A stretch of 13,566 nucleotides of DNA from an uncultured Bacilli bacterium (GTDB lineage Bacteria > Bacillota_I > Bacilli_A > RF39 > UBA660). The notes beneath the pieces were generated by a model. The model worked only from the letters and a program-made list of their open reading frames with translations, searched no databases and was not told where the DNA came from. The stretch covers positions 1 through 13,566 of the forward strand of contig CANRHY010000010.1 in assembly GCA_947630515.1 (NCBI GenBank), given 5' to 3'. Position 1 is the stretch's first letter. Every line of letters begins with the position of its first letter. Position numbers and translations under genes: made by a program. Positions 12,653 to 13,566 of this stretch are shown in pieces.

Positions 12653-13108
12653 ATGAAAAAGTTGTTAAGTTTTTTAATTTGTTTTCTTCCATGGCTTATT
12701 AGTGGGTTTATTTTTAAGTATAATGCTTTGTTTTATGAGAATTTAATTTTACCTAAGTTTACTTTAAGTCCTAAAGTTATTAGTTTTATTTGGATACTTC
12801 TATATATTTTAATAGCTATTAGTATTTATAAAGTAAAAAGTAAGCATAATATTTTTAAGTGTAGTGATTATTTCTATGTTCTTATTACGAATTATTTAGC
12901 TAATCAGTTATTTTGTTATGTATTTTTTAATTTAATGAGTCCATTATTTGGGTTTATTATGTGTACAGTTACTCTTGTTAGTTCAGTGTTTTTGTTTATA
13001 GAAAGTAGAAATTTAGAAAAAGGAGCAAGTTACTTTTTAATTCCTTATATTATTTATTCAGTTTATGCTTTTGTTTTAAGTTTAGTTATTTATATTATAA
13101 ATTTTTAA
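12653..13108 (+). CDS. tspO: TspO/MBR family membrane protein
   Basis: The protein has 151 residues with five predicted membrane helices, the size and fold of the TspO/MBR (peripheral benzodiazepine receptor-like) family, which binds porphyrins and hydrophobic ligands. Family-like features are the helix-1 loop ending in LPKFTLSPKVISFIWILLYILIAISIY (about 34-60), corresponding to the P-P-x-x-F-x-x-x-W-x-x-L-Y segment; NYLANQLFCYVFFNLMSPLFGF (about 82-103), corresponding to L-N-x-x-W-x-x-x-F-F; and LIPYIIYSVYAFVLSLVIYIIN at the end, corresponding to L-x-P-Y-x-x-W-x-x-x-A. Several conserved tryptophans are replaced by Tyr or Phe, so it is a divergent member. The SD AAAGGTGAT sits a few bases before the ATG. 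Its last 14 bases overlap the convergent pseudouridine synthase gene. The physiological ligand is unknown. Confidence 0.85.
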   Translation: MKKLLSFLICFLPWLISGFIFKYNALFYENLILPKFTLSPKVISFIWILLYILIAISIYKVKSKHNIFKCSDYFYVLITNYLANQLFCYVFFNLMSPLFGFIMCTVTLVSSVFLFIESRNLEKGASYFLIPYIIYSVYAFVLSLVIYIINF

Positions 13109-13566
13109 ATGTTTCAAGTATTTCAGTAAATTCTTTTTCTAAAGGCGAAGTAAACTCTAAAAATTCTTTAGTTATTGGGTGATTAAACCCTAAGTATCCT
13201 GCGTGAAGCATTTGACCATAGCCTTCTTTTATAACTGTTCCGTATATTGGGTCATTTATAACTGGGTGTCCAATGTAAGTAAGATGGACTCTTATTTGAT
13301 GAGTCCTACCTGTTTCAAGAATACATTCAATTAGAGTTGCTTTTTTATATCTTTCTATTACTTTAAAGTTAGTTACTGCATTTTTACTATTTTTACTTGT
13401 TACACACATTTTTTGTCTATCTTTTTCACTTCTTCCAATAGGCGCGTCTATTTTTCCTTTGTTTGGAGTGATTACTCCACTTACCAGTGCGGTGTATTTT
13501 CTTTTTATTTCTTTATTTTTAAAAGCTTCACTAAGTATTCTATGGGCTTCATTTGTTTTAGCTATT
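13095..13566 (-). CDS. RluA-family 23S rRNA pseudouridine synthase (C-terminal part)
   Basis: Open to the right window edge, this is the C-terminal 156 residues of a pseudouridine synthase. The frame starts IAKTNEAHRIL, continues RKYTALVSGVI and DAPIGRSEKDRQKM, and carries LIECILETGRTHQIRVHLTYIGHPVINDPIYG and MLHAGYLGFNHP, all characteristic of the RluA/RluD family. The catalytic Asp motif (HRLDxxTSG) should lie just upstream, outside the window. A Met near 13409 is internal and not the start. Such enzymes convert uridine to pseudouridine in 23S rRNA or tRNA; RluD-type specificity is plausible but not decidable from this half. It is convergent with tspO and overlaps it by 14 bases. Confidence 0.93.
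   Translation of the reverse strand, partial: IAKTNEAHRILSEAFKNKEIKRKYTALVSGVITPNKGKIDAPIGRSEKDRQKMCVTSKNSKNAVTNFKVIERYKKATLIECILETGRTHQIRVHLTYIGHPVINDPIYGTVIKEGYGQMLHAGYLGFNHPITKEFLEFTSPLEKEFTEILETFKNL

Noticed and set aside
729-13566. CRISPR arrays, tRNA or rRNA genes, insertion sequences
   Set aside because: No spaced direct repeats, cloverleaf with CCA end, rRNA motif or transposase fragment was seen on reading the window.

Overview
The window is AT-rich chromosomal DNA of a low-GC Bacillota (Firmicutes) that makes peptidoglycan. The evidence is extended AAGGAGGTGAT-type ribosome binding sites, sigma-A-like promoters, the mraY/ftsW/murG/divIB block, LexA, and the lexA - small protein - tkt order known from Bacillus. 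TGG encodes Trp and TGA is a stop, so the standard bacterial code applies. An uncultured gut-type Bacilli/Erysipelotrichia lineage would fit, but I cannot fix the taxon.

Bases 1-728 hold no long gene, but they are not empty. Two short divergent transcription units can be read there. The minus-strand unit (about 164 down to 24) has a consensus promoter, a strong Shine-Dalgarno (SD) site, a 19-codon ORF interrupted by a G8 tract, and an intrinsic terminator. The plus-strand unit (about 348 to 615/667) has a consensus promoter, a 26-residue single-membrane-helix peptide, alternative SD-masking hairpins, a hairpin inside the ORF, a 13-bp bidirectional terminator, and 5' and 3' ends that can form a long imperfect helix. 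This looks like a type I toxin locus, and a possible antisense promoter converges on it.

Bases 729-8524 (minus strand) carry a rearranged division and cell-wall (dcw) cluster. In transcription order it reads: lipoprotein, class B PBP with PASTA, mraY, ftsW, three reading frames of mTERF-like helical repeats, murG, divIB/ftsQ. murD is missing from its usual place between mraY and ftsW. The first two mTERF-like frames overlap at a canonical -1 slippery heptamer (A AAU UUA).

Bases 8582-11454 carry tkt, an unlisted 51-residue single-pass membrane protein in the position of the Bacillus SOS division inhibitor gene yneA, and divergent lexA. Two LexA-box-like sequences lie between the divergent promoters. 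This LexA has a Cys-Gly cleavage site and lacks the usual C-terminal strand.

Bases 11459-13566 carry a rhomboid protease (minus), a TspO/MBR homologue (plus), and the C-terminal part of an RluA-family pseudouridine synthase (minus) that runs off the right edge. The overall theme is peptidoglycan precursor synthesis and septal machinery next to an SOS module that may restrain division.
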